This document shows, piece after piece, positions 1 to 8,237 of a DNA stretch of 64,000 nucleotides; position 1 is the first letter of the stretch, and the number at the start of each line of letters is the position of its first letter. Both the position numbers and the translations under genes were made by a program. The stretch comes from Opitutaceae bacterium. GTDB lineage: Bacteria > Verrucomicrobiota > Verrucomicrobiia > Opitutales > Opitutaceae. The stretch lies in contig SYGN01000290.1 of NCBI GenBank assembly GCA_005799525.1, positions 17,535 to 81,534 on the forward strand, in the 5' to 3' direction. Below the pieces are notes generated by a model. That model did no database searches and was not told where the DNA came from. It saw only the letters and a program-made list of their open reading frames with translations.

Positions 1-66
1 TTCGCGTTCGCCTGCTTCCTCGGGGTCGTGGGTGCGCTGACACTTTTCACCCGCGCCTTCGCATGA
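1..66 (+). CDS. C-terminal end of an upstream gene (partial, hydrophobic tail ...FAFACFLGVVGALTLFTRAFA*)
   Basis: Open frame 1 from the window edge to TGA at 64-66, with an ATGA overlap with the next gene. Confidence 0.4.
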   Translation, partial: FAFACFLGVVGALTLFTRAFA

Positions 67-1790
67 ACGCCATCGACTGGCTCGTGCTCCTCGGGACCAT
101 CCTCGGCATCGTGGCCTACGGCACGTGGCGTACGCGGCATACCGATAACCTCAGTACCTATCTGAAGGGCAATAGCACGACGAAGTGGGGCACGATCGGC
201 CTCTCCGTCATGGCGACCCAAGCGAGCACCATCACCTACCTCTCCTTACCCGGCGTCGCCTCCGAAAACGGCATCGCCTTCATCCAGAATTATTTTGGCC
301 TGCCGCTCGCCCTCATCGTCGTGTGTGCCGTCTTTCTCCCGATCTATCGGAAGCTCGGGGTGTATACGGCCTACGAATACCTCGGCCAACGTTTCGACCA
401 AAAGACCCGCCTCCTCGGTGCGGGTCTCTTTGTGCTGCAACGCGGTTTGCAGGCGGGCATCACGATCTACGCGCCCGCCATCATTCTCGCGACCGTCCTC
501 GGTTGGCGGCTCGACGTCACCATCGTCTGCACGGGCCTGCTGGCCATTATTTACACTGTCACCGGTGGCAGCGCGGCGGTCCACCTCACGCAGAAATGGC
601 AAATGGCCGTGATCTTCGGCGGCATGGTCACCGCGTTCGTGGTGTTGCTTACGAAGCTTCCTGCGGACGCGCTCCACATTGCCGGTGCGATGGGCAAGCT
701 CAACGCCGTCGATTTCACGCCCGATCCCAAGCTCCGCTACACGGTGTGGACCGGTATCCTCGGTGGCTTTTTCCTCTCGTTGTCCTACTTCGGCACCGAC
801 CAATCCCAGGTGCAGCGCTACATTGGTGGTGCGCGCCTGCGCGAGGGTCGCCTCGGTCTGATGTTCAACGCGGTCCTGAAGATCCCGATGCAGTTCTTCA
901 TCGTGATCCTCGGTGCGCTGCTTTTCGTGTTTTACCAGCTCCAGCCCGGCACGCCCGTCCTCTTCAACCAAACCGTGTGGCAACAGCAGATCAACGGTCC
1001 GCAAGGCGCCGCGTTCCGTGCCATCGAGGAGAAACACGCCGTGCTGCACGCCGACAAACAGACGAAAATCCGCGCGTGGGTGGCGGCTCACGAGAGCGGC
1101 GATGCTCCGGCGGAAGCCGCCGCGCGCGCCGCTCTGACGGCTGCGCAAAAAGCCTCGCTCGCTGTGCGCAACGAAGCGCGCGACACGTTGCAGGCGGCCG
1201 ACCCCGCAGCCAAGAAGACGAAGGATTCCGACTACGTCTTCATCTCGTTTATCCTGACGCAGCTCCCGCACGGCCTGATCGGACTCCTCCTCGCCGTGAT
1301 GTTTTCCTCCGCGCTCTCGTCGAAAGCCGGCGAACTCAACGCCCTCGGCACGACCTCGACAATCGACCTTTGGCGTCATTTTCGCCCGCTCGCCGCGCAC
1401 GACGAGGTGCGCAACGTCCGCGTCGCCAAGTGGCTCACCGCCCTTTGGGGATTTTTCGCCATCGGCTTCGCGCTGTTCGTGAGTTTCGCGGAAAATCTCA
1501 TCGAAGCACTGAACATCGTCGCCTCGATTTTCTATCCGGCGCTGCTCGGTGTATTCGTCGTGGCGTTCTTCCTAAAACACGTAAAGGGCTCCGCAGTTTT
1601 CTGGGCCGCCATCGCTGCGCAGAGTGTGGTCCTGGTGATTTTCTTTTTCGGCAAAGCCTACCCCGCTTGGGAAATCGGCTATCTGTGGCTCAATCCCATC
1701 GGCTGTGCGGCGTGTGTGGTGCTCAGTCTTGGCCTGCAGATCATGATCGATGAGGAGCCCAGAAATTTAACCACGGATGAACACGGATAG
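63..1790 (+). CDS. Sodium:solute symporter (SSS family)
   Basis: 575 aa polytopic protein with SSS-like motifs (STITYLSLPGVASENG, AYEYLGQRFDQKTRLLGAGLF, YTVTGGSAAVHLTQKWQ). Confidence 0.9.
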   Translation: MNAIDWLVLLGTILGIVAYGTWRTRHTDNLSTYLKGNSTTKWGTIGLSVMATQASTITYLSLPGVASENGIAFIQNYFGLPLALIVVCAVFLPIYRKLGVYTAYEYLGQRFDQKTRLLGAGLFVLQRGLQAGITIYAPAIILATVLGWRLDVTIVCTGLLAIIYTVTGGSAAVHLTQKWQMAVIFGGMVTAFVVLLTKLPADALHIAGAMGKLNAVDFTPDPKLRYTVWTGILGGFFLSLSYFGTDQSQVQRYIGGARLREGRLGLMFNAVLKIPMQFFIVILGALLFVFYQLQPGTPVLFNQTVWQQQINGPQGAAFRAIEEKHAVLHADKQTKIRAWVAAHESGDAPAEAAARAALTAAQKASLAVRNEARDTLQAADPAAKKTKDSDYVFISFILTQLPHGLIGLLLAVMFSSALSSKAGELNALGTTSTIDLWRHFRPLAAHDEVRNVRVAKWLTALWGFFAIGFALFVSFAENLIEALNIVASIFYPALLGVFVVAFFLKHVKGSAVFWAAIAAQSVVLVIFFFGKAYPAWEIGYLWLNPIGCAACVVLSLGLQIMIDEEPRNLTTDEHG

Positions 1791-1879
1791 ACACGGATTC
1801 GATTCTGCTGGAAGGAATTTGTTTTTCACGAGATCGCGGTGTTCTAGCCGTGCGCATCCGTGTCCATCTGTGGTTAAAA
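1765..1879. repeat. Dispersed inverted repeat, TTTAACCACGGATGAACACGGAT ... ATCCGTGTCCATCTGTGGTTAAA
   Basis: Complementary arms about 1766-1798 and 1855-1877; the left arm overlaps the end of the symporter CDS. Confidence 0.8.
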
Positions 1880-1892
1880 ATCATTATCACGC

Positions 1893-2672
1893 ATGAGTGC
1901 CGCGCCCGTCCTCTGCTTCGGCCAGCAGCCTTGTGGATTTTTCCCGCGACGCTTTCTCTATGCGAAATTCGTGACCGCGCGGAAACTCCAGGCTAAGCTG
2001 GGTGGCGAAATCGTTTTCTTCTGTCACGACAGCGACCACGATCCGCGGGAAACCCAGACTACGCTGCGCCATCGCAAGACGGATGTGCCGCTCGCGATGA
2101 ACTTCGCGTTTGAGCACAAGCTGCAGCGGAAATTTTCTCCGCTGCACCTCAAGCGCATTCCCGCCGGTTGGCGTGAGAATACCGCCCGCCAACTCGGTGC
2201 CTACGTCGCGCCGCCCTTGGTTGAAGCGTTCAAGACGAATCCCGCCACGACTGCGGGGGACTTCTGCCTCGAGATGTATCGCCGCATGGGACTGCTCGAA
2301 GGCATTCGGGTCGTGCGTTCGAGCGACCCCGCGGTGCGCATGACGGCGTGCGCTATCACCGAGTGTTTCGTGGATGTACCGCATCAGGGTGAAATCGTCC
2401 GCGCGCGGCTGCTCGACGGCGCGTTGAAGCTCCACGAAGGTGGCGATGCCTACACGACGCTTCCGTGGGTGCCGTTTACGAAGGCGCAGGTGAGCCCCAC
2501 GCGCGATTCGCGCCTCGGCTGGATGCAGTCGGTGATCCACTGCACCCACTACATTGCCGGAATGGGCGAACAGGCTTACTTGAACAAAGCGGATTCACCG
2601 GACATTACGTTCGTCCCCCGCGACCCCATTGACCGCTCCGATGAAGCCTACGCCGAAATCTCCTCCCTCTGA
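1893..2672 (+). CDS. Compact BshC-like protein (putative bacillithiol cysteine-adding enzyme family)
   Basis: 259 aa; FGQQPCGFF...KFVTARKLQAKLGGEIVFFCHDSDHDPRET resembles BshC GGQQ...GEDHDxDE; HYIAGMGEQAYL resembles BshC IAGPGExxYW; lies directly upstream of bshB1-bshA. Confidence 0.6.
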   Translation: MSAAPVLCFGQQPCGFFPRRFLYAKFVTARKLQAKLGGEIVFFCHDSDHDPRETQTTLRHRKTDVPLAMNFAFEHKLQRKFSPLHLKRIPAGWRENTARQLGAYVAPPLVEAFKTNPATTAGDFCLEMYRRMGLLEGIRVVRSSDPAVRMTACAITECFVDVPHQGEIVRARLLDGALKLHEGGDAYTTLPWVPFTKAQVSPTRDSRLGWMQSVIHCTHYIAGMGEQAYLNKADSPDITFVPRDPIDRSDEAYAEISSL

Positions 2673-3381
2673 CAGTCCCCTCCTCCTCGCCTTTGGCGCG
2701 CATCCCGACGACCTCGAATTTGGTTGTGGTGGGGTGATCGCCCGCGAGACGCAGGCAGGGCACGCCGCGCACTTTATTGTCTGCTCACGTGGTGAAGCGG
2801 GGACGCATGGCACCCCGGCGCAACGCACGGCCGAGGCGAAAAAATCGGCCGCGCTCCTCGGTGCCACGCTTGAGTTCGTCGAACTGGGCGGCGATGCGCA
2901 CATGGAGTATCGGCTCGCCCATGTGCTGACATTTGCCGCGATCATTCGCCGGGTGCGGCCGCGTATGGTGCTGGCACCGACGATCGTTGAAAACCAACAC
3001 CCCGACCACGTCGTCGTCGGCCGCATGGTGCGGGACGCCGCGCGTCTCGCCCGCTATGGCGGCGTCGCGGAGGTCATTAAGATCAAGCCGCACGCCATCG
3101 AGCAGTTGATGTTTTACGCGGTGACGGTCGAAGCCGAACCCGCCGATCGTTCGGCGATGTTGATGGATGTATCCGACCCCGACGTGATCGCGGCCTGGAC
3201 GGCGTCGATGGACGCCCACGCCTCGCAGGCGAAGACGCGGCGCTACGTCGGCTTGCACCTTGCGCGCGCCAAGATGCATGGCGTGCGTGGCGGTGCCGGC
3301 CACGCGATCCAGCTTTTCCCTAACGACCCGCTCGTGTGCAGTTCGCTCGCGTCGCTCGGTCGCGGGGCGCGGCAATTCTGA
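2641..3381 (+). CDS. bshB1: BshB1-like N-acetylglucosaminyl-malate deacetylase (LmbE/PIG-L family)
   Basis: AHPDDLEFGCGG motif, HPDH motif, next to bshA; alternative start at 2629. Confidence 0.8.
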   Translation: MKPTPKSPPSDSPLLLAFGAHPDDLEFGCGGVIARETQAGHAAHFIVCSRGEAGTHGTPAQRTAEAKKSAALLGATLEFVELGGDAHMEYRLAHVLTFAAIIRRVRPRMVLAPTIVENQHPDHVVVGRMVRDAARLARYGGVAEVIKIKPHAIEQLMFYAVTVEAEPADRSAMLMDVSDPDVIAAWTASMDAHASQAKTRRYVGLHLARAKMHGVRGGAGHAIQLFPNDPLVCSSLASLGRGARQF

Positions 3382-3382
3382 C

Positions 3383-4534
3383 ATGGCCGCCCACCGCCCG
3401 CTGAAGATCGGCATCACCTGCTACCCCTCGGTCGGCGGCAGCGGAATCTTGGCCTCGGCCCTCGGTGTGGAACTTGCGGAGCGCGGCCACGAGGTGCACT
3501 TCATCAGTTATGGCCGGCCGTTTCGCCTCCCCGCGAAGGCGCCGCGGTTATTTTTCCATCCGGTCGTGATCAACGACTACGGCCTCTTCAAATACCCCGA
3601 CTACACGCTGCCGCTCTCCGTGAAGATGGCCGAGGTCAGCCGCGACTACGGGCTCGACGTATTGCACGTCCATTACGCGGTGCCACACGCTACGGCGGCG
3701 ATCCTCGCGCGCTCGATGCTGCCGGCGGGCAAGAAGCCGCGGGTGGTCACGACCCTCCACGGCACCGACACCACGCTGCTTGGCCGCGACGCTGGTTACG
3801 GTCCGGCGATCAGCCATGCGCTCGCGCAGTCCGACGCGGTGACGACGGTTTCGGAATTTTTGCGCCGCGAAACCGAGCGACTGCTGAGTGTGAAGCGTCC
3901 AATCGACGTCATCCATAATTTCTTCGACCCGAAGAAACCCACGCGTTCGCGCGCCGTCGTGCGGCGCGAACTTGGGCTCGGCAAAAAGACGATGATCTTG
4001 CACGCCTCCAATTTGCGTGCACCCAAACGCATCGATCTGCTGCTGGAGGCAGTCGCGCGGGTGCGTCCGGCCGAGGCATTCAAGCTGGTGATCCTCGCGG
4101 GCGGAGATTTCGCGCCATTCGAAGACGACGTGCGGCGGCTGGGTCTGGGTGACCGGATTGTTTTGCGGCAAAACGTGGCGGAGATTGAGGACTACTTTCA
4201 GGCGGCCGACGTCGGCTTGTTCACGTCGGAGTCGGAGAGTTTTTGCCTGAGTATTTTGGAAGCGATGAACTTTGGTTGCCCCAGTGTGGCGACCGCCGTG
4301 GGTGGCATTCCCGAAGTCGTCGAGACCGGCAAGTCCGGTCTGCTCGTGCCCTTCGGTGACGCGGACGGCCTCGCCCGCGCGCTGGAGTCATTGATCGCCA
4401 ATCCCGCGCGCCGGCGTGCCATGGGCCAGGCCGCGAAGCAGCGCGCCCGCGCGCTGTTTTCCGCGGCCAAGATCGTGCCGCGCTACGAAGCGCTCTACCG
4501 CCGCGTGTGCTCGGTGCGGGGTTGCTGCGAGTGA
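3383..4534 (+). CDS. bshA: N-acetyl-alpha-D-glucosaminyl L-malate synthase BshA (GT4)
   Basis: KIGITCYPSVGGSGILASALGVELAERGHEVHFIS, LHVHYAVPHA, SESESFCLSILEAMNFGCPSVAT; ATG at 3383. Confidence 0.88.
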   Translation: MAAHRPLKIGITCYPSVGGSGILASALGVELAERGHEVHFISYGRPFRLPAKAPRLFFHPVVINDYGLFKYPDYTLPLSVKMAEVSRDYGLDVLHVHYAVPHATAAILARSMLPAGKKPRVVTTLHGTDTTLLGRDAGYGPAISHALAQSDAVTTVSEFLRRETERLLSVKRPIDVIHNFFDPKKPTRSRAVVRRELGLGKKTMILHASNLRAPKRIDLLLEAVARVRPAEAFKLVILAGGDFAPFEDDVRRLGLGDRIVLRQNVAEIEDYFQAADVGLFTSESESFCLSILEAMNFGCPSVATAVGGIPEVVETGKSGLLVPFGDADGLARALESLIANPARRRAMGQAAKQRARALFSAAKIVPRYEALYRRVCSVRGCCE

Positions 4535-4663
4535 CGACGAGTGCGGATGGGTGGAGCGCGTTGCCCCATTCTGCGGTCCGCATCGATTACGATGCGCGCG
4601 AGCTCGGAGTGTAGCCGTGCCGGCACGACAGCGACCGGAAGTCGCTCGCGACGTGCGAAAACG

Positions 4664-4689
4664 AAAAAGGGCCGGTCAGAGACCGGCCC
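4664..4689 (-). terminator. Rho-independent terminator downstream of the PFK gene
   Basis: GGGCCGGTC-TCT-GACCGGCCC stem followed by TTTTT on the minus strand. Confidence 0.85.
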
Positions 4690-4719
4690 TGCTGCAAACC
4701 AGAATCAGGTTTGCTTGGC

Positions 4720-5976
4720 TCAGACCTCGTAGGCTGGGAGCACCTTGTCCACCCGTACTTTTTCGAGGCGGGCGAAGACGGGCACGCCGCCATCGTGAGG
4801 CAACACGATTTCACCCTGGATCAGGGGCTGGGCGTAGCGGAGGAACTGGAAGTTCATGCTGGTGCCGTCCTCATTGATCCACTCGCGGGGGAGTTTCTTG
4901 ATCGAGTTGGCCACCTCGCTGAGGGGCGTGAGGCCGGTCTCGCAGGAGTAGGCTTCTTTGTCGCCGCGCAGGAGGGTGACCATCTTGTCGGTCTCACCGG
5001 CGATGGCGGCTTCCACGGCGGCTTCGCCGGCCATGAAGGCTTCGTCGGCATCGGTCTTGGAGGCGGAGTGGGCGGCGCAGCGTTGGAGCAGGCCGGGTTT
5101 CGCGACGCGGACCTTGGCGCCCGGGACATTGGCGCCGATGATTTCGGCGAGGGCGTCGCCGGCACCACCGAGCTGGGCGTGACCAAAGGCGTCCGTGGCG
5201 GCGTTGGCGGCCACGTAGTTGCCGTTCTCATCGACGAGGCCCTCGGCGACGACGATGAGACAGAACTTCTCGCGCTTGAGGATGCGCTTTACGTCTTCGA
5301 TGCACTTGGCCTGATCGAACGGGATCTCGGGAAGGTAGATGAGGTGGGGCGGATCTTGCGGGTGATCCTTACGCTTGGCGAGGGCGGCTCCAGCGGCGAT
5401 CCAGCCGGCGCTGCGACCCATGACCTCGATGATGGAGACGAGGTCGCCCTGACCCATGGCCTCGTTGTCGGCGGCGACTTCGCGGACGCTGGTGGCGATG
5501 TATTTGATGGCGCTGGCGTAGCCGGGGCAGTGGTCGGTGCCGGGCAGGTCGTTATCGATGGTCTTCGGCACGCCGATCACGCGGAGCTCGTAGCCCTGGG
5601 CCTGGGCGAGCTTGGAGATTTTGTCGGCGGTGTCTTGGGAGTCGTTGCCACCGATATAGAAGAAGTAGCGGATGTTGTGGGCCTTGAAGACCTCGAGGAC
5701 GCGATCGAAGTCGGCCGGTTTCTTGAGTTTAAAACGGCAGGTGCCGAGGGCGGCGCCGGGCGTGTATTTGAGCGCGCGGATTTGCTGTTGAGACTCCGCA
5801 GCGAGATCGATCAGGTCCTCTTGGAGGATGCCGAGCACGCCGTTGAGCGTGCCGTAGATCTCTTCGATGCATTCATGGTTCAACGCTTCCGCGATGAGGC
5901 CCGCGACGCTGGCGTTGATAACAGAGGTGGGGCCGCCGGACTGGCCTACCAAGACATTTCCTACGAGTTCAGCCAT
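4720..5976 (-). CDS. Pyrophosphate-dependent-type 6-phosphofructokinase
   Basis: VGQSGGPTSVINAS, YIGGNDSQDTADKIS, GVPKTIDNDLPGTDHCPGYASA, MGRSAGW; start set at MAELVGN. Confidence 0.9.
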   Translation of the reverse strand: MAELVGNVLVGQSGGPTSVINASVAGLIAEALNHECIEEIYGTLNGVLGILQEDLIDLAAESQQQIRALKYTPGAALGTCRFKLKKPADFDRVLEVFKAHNIRYFFYIGGNDSQDTADKISKLAQAQGYELRVIGVPKTIDNDLPGTDHCPGYASAIKYIATSVREVAADNEAMGQGDLVSIIEVMGRSAGWIAAGAALAKRKDHPQDPPHLIYLPEIPFDQAKCIEDVKRILKREKFCLIVVAEGLVDENGNYVAANAATDAFGHAQLGGAGDALAEIIGANVPGAKVRVAKPGLLQRCAAHSASKTDADEAFMAGEAAVEAAIAGETDKMVTLLRGDKEAYSCETGLTPLSEVANSIKKLPREWINEDGTSMNFQFLRYAQPLIQGEIVLPHDGGVPVFARLEKVRVDKVLPAYEV

Positions 5977-6171
5977 GACAGTTATTGATAAAGGATTAAA
6001 GAGAACGTGAGCGGCCAAGAAAGCGTGGCGGCTCGGGGGGATGCAAACTCAAATTTCCCGATGACGGGAACCGGACGGATTTTAGGACCGTGAGGGCCAC
6101 CGGTGGACGCGGCGTCTTTTAGCGGGAAAAAAATGCGGGCACCGGGGACGTGCCGGCGCACCGCTGGATGG

Positions 6172-6315
6172 GCTAAGCCGTGGCGATGCCGTTGAGGGCT
6201 AAGCGTTGAGTGCTGAGAGATCGCTCATCAGAGCGGAAATGCGCGCGACCACGCGTGGATGCCCCATTCACCGTGGGTAGTGCTCTCTGCTCTCGACGGA
6301 GTCTCTGCGGCTTAG
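6172..6315. repeat. Dispersed intergenic palindromic repeat, copy A (GCTAAGCCG...GTTGAG...CGGCTTA)
   Basis: Nearly full-length match to 26332-26472; self-complementary ends; abuts the purB stop codon. Confidence 0.8.
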
Positions 6316-7763
6316 AGCAACCGGCCTGGTCGATAGTCCGCCGCGCCCTTGTGTTTGCGGGCGAGTGGTTTCACATCGTCGACGAAGGCATCGACTTGAT
6401 GAGGTGCGGCGCCGACGAAACGGGCGTTTTCCGAGAGAATGGCGACGAGGGCTTTCTTGCCGAGGCCGAGACGTTTGTCGCCGGCGAGACGGGAGAGCAG
6501 ATCGGCGTCGCCCCCGGAGCGCAGCGCCTTGGCGGCGGCGAGGGCGTGTTCCTTGATGGCTTCGTGGGTGGTTTCGCGACCGGCGCCACGCTTGACTGCT
6601 TCCATGAGAATCGTGGTCGTCGCGAGGAACGGGAGGTTGCGTTCGTTTTCGACGGCGATGGCGGCCGGGAAGGCCTCCATTTGGCGCAGCACGGTGAGGT
6701 AAGTTTCTAGCAGGCCGTCGATCGCGAAAAACGCGTCCGGCAGCGCAATCCGCCGCACGACGGAGCAGGATACGTCGCCCTCGTTCCATTGGTGGCCGGC
6801 GAGTGCGCCGGTCATCGTCACGTAACCAGAGAGGATCGTGGAAAATCCGCAGATGCGCTCGCAGTTGCGGGCGTTGACCTTGTGCGGCATCGCCGACGAC
6901 CCGACCTGGCCGGGCTGAAACCCTTCGGTGACCAAGCCTGCGCCCGCCATGAGGCGGAGGGTCGTGGCGAAACTCGCGGCCGCGGCGCCGAGCTGGTGCA
7001 GCGCCGTGACGACTTCAAAGTCGAGGCTGCGCGGGTAGACTTGGCCGACTGCGCCGAGCGAGGCGTGGAAACCGAGATGTTTGATCACGCGCGACTCCAG
7101 CTGGTCGACCTTGGCGGTGTCGTTGCCGAGCAGAGTGAGCTGATCGAGCTGCGTGCCCACGGCGCCCTTGAGGCCGCGGACGGGGTAACGTTCGAGGAGT
7201 TCCTCGATGCGCGCGAAGGCAATCTGCAGCTCTTGACCGAACATCGCGAGGCGTTTGCCGAGCGTGGTGGGCTGGGCCGGGACGTTGTGGGTGCGCCCGG
7301 TGATCATCAGGTCGCGGTGCGCCTCGGCCTGGGTGGCGAGCGCGAGGAGCGCGGCGGCGGCCTTAAAGCGGACGAGTTTGAGGGCGCTGAAAATCTGGAG
7401 TTGCTCGACGTTTTCCGTGAGGTCGCGGCTGGTGAGTCCGAGGTGGATAAACTGGCGTTTCGCGAGTTCGGAAAATTCTTCGATGCGCGCTTTCACGTCG
7501 TGGAGGGTGATGCGTTCGCGTTTCGCGATGGCGACGAGATCGATGGCGGATTTGACGCGCTCGTAGTCCTTGATGGCGTCGGCGGGGATCGGCACGCCCA
7601 GATCGCGCTGGGCCTTCATTACAGCGATCCAGAAATCGCGCTCGAGGGCGACGCGGCCGTGCTGCGACCAGATGGCCTTCATGGCGCCCGAGGCGTAGCG
7701 TTCGGCGAGGACGTTGGGGATGGCGGCGGAGGCGGAGGATGCGGATTCGTTGGAAGCGTTCAC
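6312..7763 (-). CDS. purB: Adenylosuccinate lyase
   Basis: HLGLTSRDLTENVEQLQI, GSSAMPHKVNARNCERICG signature, 483 aa. Confidence 0.9.
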   Translation of the reverse strand: MNASNESASSASAAIPNVLAERYASGAMKAIWSQHGRVALERDFWIAVMKAQRDLGVPIPADAIKDYERVKSAIDLVAIAKRERITLHDVKARIEEFSELAKRQFIHLGLTSRDLTENVEQLQIFSALKLVRFKAAAALLALATQAEAHRDLMITGRTHNVPAQPTTLGKRLAMFGQELQIAFARIEELLERYPVRGLKGAVGTQLDQLTLLGNDTAKVDQLESRVIKHLGFHASLGAVGQVYPRSLDFEVVTALHQLGAAAASFATTLRLMAGAGLVTEGFQPGQVGSSAMPHKVNARNCERICGFSTILSGYVTMTGALAGHQWNEGDVSCSVVRRIALPDAFFAIDGLLETYLTVLRQMEAFPAAIAVENERNLPFLATTTILMEAVKRGAGRETTHEAIKEHALAAAKALRSGGDADLLSRLAGDKRLGLGKKALVAILSENARFVGAAPHQVDAFVDDVKPLARKHKGAADYRPGRLL

Positions 7764-7824
7764 GGGAAAAAGGTTTGAGTAAGCGGTCGCGTGGAGGGTT
7801 GGCGACGGGAAAAACGGGCGGCGC

Positions 7825-8014
7825 GCGGCATGGGTGGGGCAGTGTCAAAGTCGTTCCGCCAATCATTCCTCTTTCTCTTTATCTTTCTCATTCGTCCGGG
7901 CTCCGGCTCGGAGAGGCTTGTCGGCCGGAGAGAGAGATTACGAGAAAGAGGAAAGAGAACGATTACTGGGCGCGCGACCGACTTTGACGCCGCCCCAGCG
8001 GCATGGGTTGGGGC
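7825..8014. repeat. MITE-like long imperfect inverted repeat with flanking direct repeats
   Basis: Arms GTGGGGCAGTGTCAAAGTCG (7834-7853) and CGACTTTGACGCCGCCCCAGC (7978-7998); internal CTTTCTC/GAGAAAG complementarity; GCGGCATGGGT(T)GGGGC at both ends. Confidence 0.7.
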
Positions 8015-8040
8015 GGAGTTTTTACCGGCCAAGTAATTCC

Positions 8041-8134
8041 AATGCGCGTCCGAGATTGAACGAACACCGGTTTTTGGGCGCCTGCTTGCAGGCGATTCAA
8101 GATGTGAAAATCGCCCGCAAGCAGGCTCCTACCC
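8041..8134. repeat. REP/BIME-like repeat, copy 1
   Basis: GCCTGCTTGCAGGCGATT ... AATCGCCCGCAAGCAGGCTCCTACC; flank CGAACACCGGTTTTTG shared with the copy near 36127-36242. Confidence 0.8.
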
Positions 8135-8237
8135 TCAAGCCCGGCTAAGCTAATCTTGAACGTAACGTGGAACAAGGTGCGAACACGATCTTGCCCGTTA
8201 CACGCGGTTAAAGAAGTGGCCCCACGTTTCAACGCCG

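Noticed and set aside
4711-5988. 425-aa plus-strand ORF
   Set aside because: Exact antisense of the PFK gene; low-complexity Gly/Asp/Val composition.
6789-7778. 329-aa plus-strand ORF opposite purB
   Set aside because: Antisense shadow of purB.
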